Source: Deltaproteobacteria bacterium (GTDB lineage Bacteria; Desulfobacterota; Desulfobacteria; Desulfobacterales; ETH-SRB1). From it: DNA of 6,982 bases. Positions 5,680 to 6,982 of this stretch are shown one piece after another (the first letter of the stretch is position 1; each line of letters begins with the position of its first letter). The translations under genes and the position numbers were made by a program. The notes below the pieces were generated by a model. The model was given only the letters and a program-made list of their open reading frames with translations. It was not told the origin of the DNA and searched no databases. The stretch spans positions 1 to 6,982 of the forward strand of contig QMMZ01000101.1 in the NCBI GenBank assembly GCA_003647525.1. The letters are read 5' to 3'.

Positions 5680-6966
5680 TTACACCTCCTCTCCCTTAAG
5701 TTTTGGAATGTTGGTCAGAAACGTTCCAATTACCCAGACTGAAAACGCCCCTATTACGATGAAGAATGCCCAGACACCTATGCTTTCAAGCACGCTTGCG
5801 AGTCCTGGGTTTATTTTTATAACATCCATTGCGTTAAGTTTTGCGGGCAGGGCAAAGACACGGTTAACGAAACCAGCTATGACAGCCAAAGCATAAAAAC
5901 CGCGGATTGTGATGCCTGGAACGACCTTTGTTACCAATGCACCGATCTGGATTCCCAGAAGGGAGCCTAAAAGCATGCCAGTGGCAAGCGTATAAAAGAT
6001 AAAGCCGTAAATAGCATACTGGCTTATTGATGCATAACCTGCCGTGAAAACGATTTGGAAAATGTCGGTCCCAACGGTAGTCATTGATGAAACGCCAAGA
6101 ACATAAACGAATATGGGGAACGTCAAAAATCCGCCGCCAACACCCATAATACCTGCAGCAAGTCCTACAAGCGCTCCGCTGAGCACTAAAAATACCCATG
6201 AAATGCCTCTGCCTCCTGGTACAAGATCAAAATCAAATTTAACAATAGGAGGTATTTTAACAGCCTGGAGTTTTTGAGGAAGGCCGCCCATCTCTGCGCC
6301 TTCGCTTTTTCCACCATGTGCACCCTCATCTGCCGCACCAGGGGCCTTTCTGGCCTTGAGGAAGTCGGTCAAGGCATACAAACCCAAAAAACCCAGCATA
6401 AGTGAATAGACAGTCGTGATAAAGGCATCGCTGAGTACAGGGTTGATTTCGTAAAGTACGCGGTTAAGAACTCCGCCGGCAGTAGCTCCTATGATAGCAC
6501 CTATAAGGAAGACTATGGCCAGAGGCACTGATACGTTTCCTAATTTCCTGTGAATTACACTTCCCATTATCGCTTTGGCAAAAATGTGAAAGAGGTCGGT
6601 TCCAACTGCAAGGATACCTTTGATCCCTGCGCTCATCAGGGCTGGAGCGATGATAAAACCACCGCCGGCTCCGATACAGCCGGTAATCAGGCCCGCACCC
6701 ATTCCAATAAGGATTGATACGATAAAGATACCTGTACTGTAAAAAGCAGGGCTGTAAGCCTTATGCCCGCCAAGCAGTTCAGGAAGGGCTCCGCCGATTT
6801 GATCCGCGAAAGCAAAACCACCCAGTATTACTGGGATGGTAAGCAAGCCCAGTATAATAAGCCGCTTTTTGTCACCAAGTATTGTCCTGGAAACACCAAG
6901 CTCCCATTTTGCATGGGCTCTTGCGCCCATCATCATAAAACCGCCCAATTGTTTAAAAAAATTCAT
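5680..6966 (-). CDS. TauE/SafE-family membrane carrier (sulfite/organosulfur-type exporter family)
   Basis: The protein is 428 residues, longer than the common 250-300 of the family because of an N-terminal extension of about 75 residues containing an extra hydrophobic segment (36-55) and a roughly 45-residue hydrophilic loop (about 204-250) between halves. The family's internal duplication is clear: GCIGAGGGF (96-104) with VGTDLFHI (121-128) in the first half, and GIMGVGGGF (272-280) with VGTDIFQI (298-305) in the second. About nine or more hydrophobic helices are present, so it is an inner-membrane protein. Family members export sulfite, sulfoacetate or related anions, or move other organic anions; the substrate is not readable here. 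Start ATG 6964-6966 follows AAGGAG (6977-6982) by 10 bases. It is the first visible gene of a minus-strand unit and is coupled to the small membrane protein after it. Its promoter lies outside the window, so sigma-54 control cannot be tested here. Confidence 0.92.
   Translation of the reverse strand: MNFFKQLGGFMMMGARAHAKWELGVSRTILGDKKRLIILGLLTIPVILGGFAFADQIGGALPELLGGHKAYSPAFYSTGIFIVSILIGMGAGLITGCIGAGGGFIIAPALMSAGIKGILAVGTDLFHIFAKAIMGSVIHRKLGNVSVPLAIVFLIGAIIGATAGGVLNRVLYEINPVLSDAFITTVYSLMLGFLGLYALTDFLKARKAPGAADEGAHGGKSEGAEMGGLPQKLQAVKIPPIVKFDFDLVPGGRGISWVFLVLSGALVGLAAGIMGVGGGFLTFPIFVYVLGVSSMTTVGTDIFQIVFTAGYASISQYAIYGFIFYTLATGMLLGSLLGIQIGALVTKVVPGITIRGFYALAVIAGFVNRVFALPAKLNAMDVIKINPGLASVLESIGVWAFFIVIGAFSVWVIGTFLTNIPKLKGEEV
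5683..5690 (-). promoter_or_regulatory. Ribosome-binding site overlapping the upstream stop
   Basis: On the minus strand AGGAGGTG covers the last codons of the carrier gene (Glu-Glu-Val) immediately before its TAA (5682-5680), with five bases to the ATG of the small membrane protein. This near-perfect anti-16S match, placed inside the upstream gene, indicates strong, translationally coupled expression of the second gene. Confidence 0.85.
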
Positions 6967-6982
6967 AGCAATATTTCTCCTT

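Noticed and set aside
5864..6199. 111-codon open frame inside the TauE/SafE gene, same strand
   Set aside because: It overlaps a strongly supported gene in another frame; its residue content (many Cys, Arg, Tyr, His) is typical of an out-of-frame shadow.

Overview
The window looks like a piece of a chromosome from an anaerobic Desulfobacterota (deltaproteobacterial) organism, plausibly a sulfate reducer of the Desulfobacterales type. This rests on family resemblance only: an SLC13 permease end, a cytidylate-kinase-like/BON protein, an NtrC-style two-component set and a TauE/SafE-type carrier with a small membrane partner. Composition is AT-rich overall; the TauE/SafE gene looks more GC-rich by eye. 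There are no rRNA, tRNA, CRISPR or transposase genes.

Layout, left to right. (1) 1-153: C-terminus of an SLC13/DASS-type anion permease, plus strand. (2) 154-298: non-coding gap filled by degenerate 7-bp repeats arranged as an inverted pair. (3) 299-1132: cytidylate-kinase-like protein with a degenerate nucleotide-binding loop and a C-terminal BON-like domain. (4) 1133-1235: gap with a candidate promoter and a small palindrome. (5) 1236-1634: stand-alone receiver protein. (6) 1635-1843: gap with a second, different 7-bp repeat family, again inverted. (7) 1844-3394: membrane histidine kinase. (8) 3395-3559: gap with a third 7-bp repeat family. (9) 3560-4936: sigma-54-dependent response regulator. 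(10) 4944-4973: perfect 12-bp hairpin, probably a bidirectional terminator between convergent units. (11) 6966-4991, minus strand: TauE/SafE-family carrier followed, with translational coupling, by a small two-helix membrane protein of unknown function.

How they may work together (inference): the kinase, the lone receiver and the NtrC-like regulator form one signalling module with two possible phosphate acceptors, and the NtrC-like output would activate sigma-54 promoters. The module is bracketed by two anion carriers, so control of sulfur-oxyanion or organic-anion transport is the natural hypothesis. No convincing -24/-12 promoter is visible in the window; the promoter of the TauE/SafE unit lies beyond the right edge.

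The least explained feature is in the non-coding DNA. Three of the gaps each carry a tandem array with a strict 7-bp period but a different unit sequence, and two of them clearly (the third weakly) have an inverted counterpart close by. In one pair the arms differ by exactly one 7-bp unit. This suggests a class of heptamer-built palindromic elements rather than ordinary spacer DNA.
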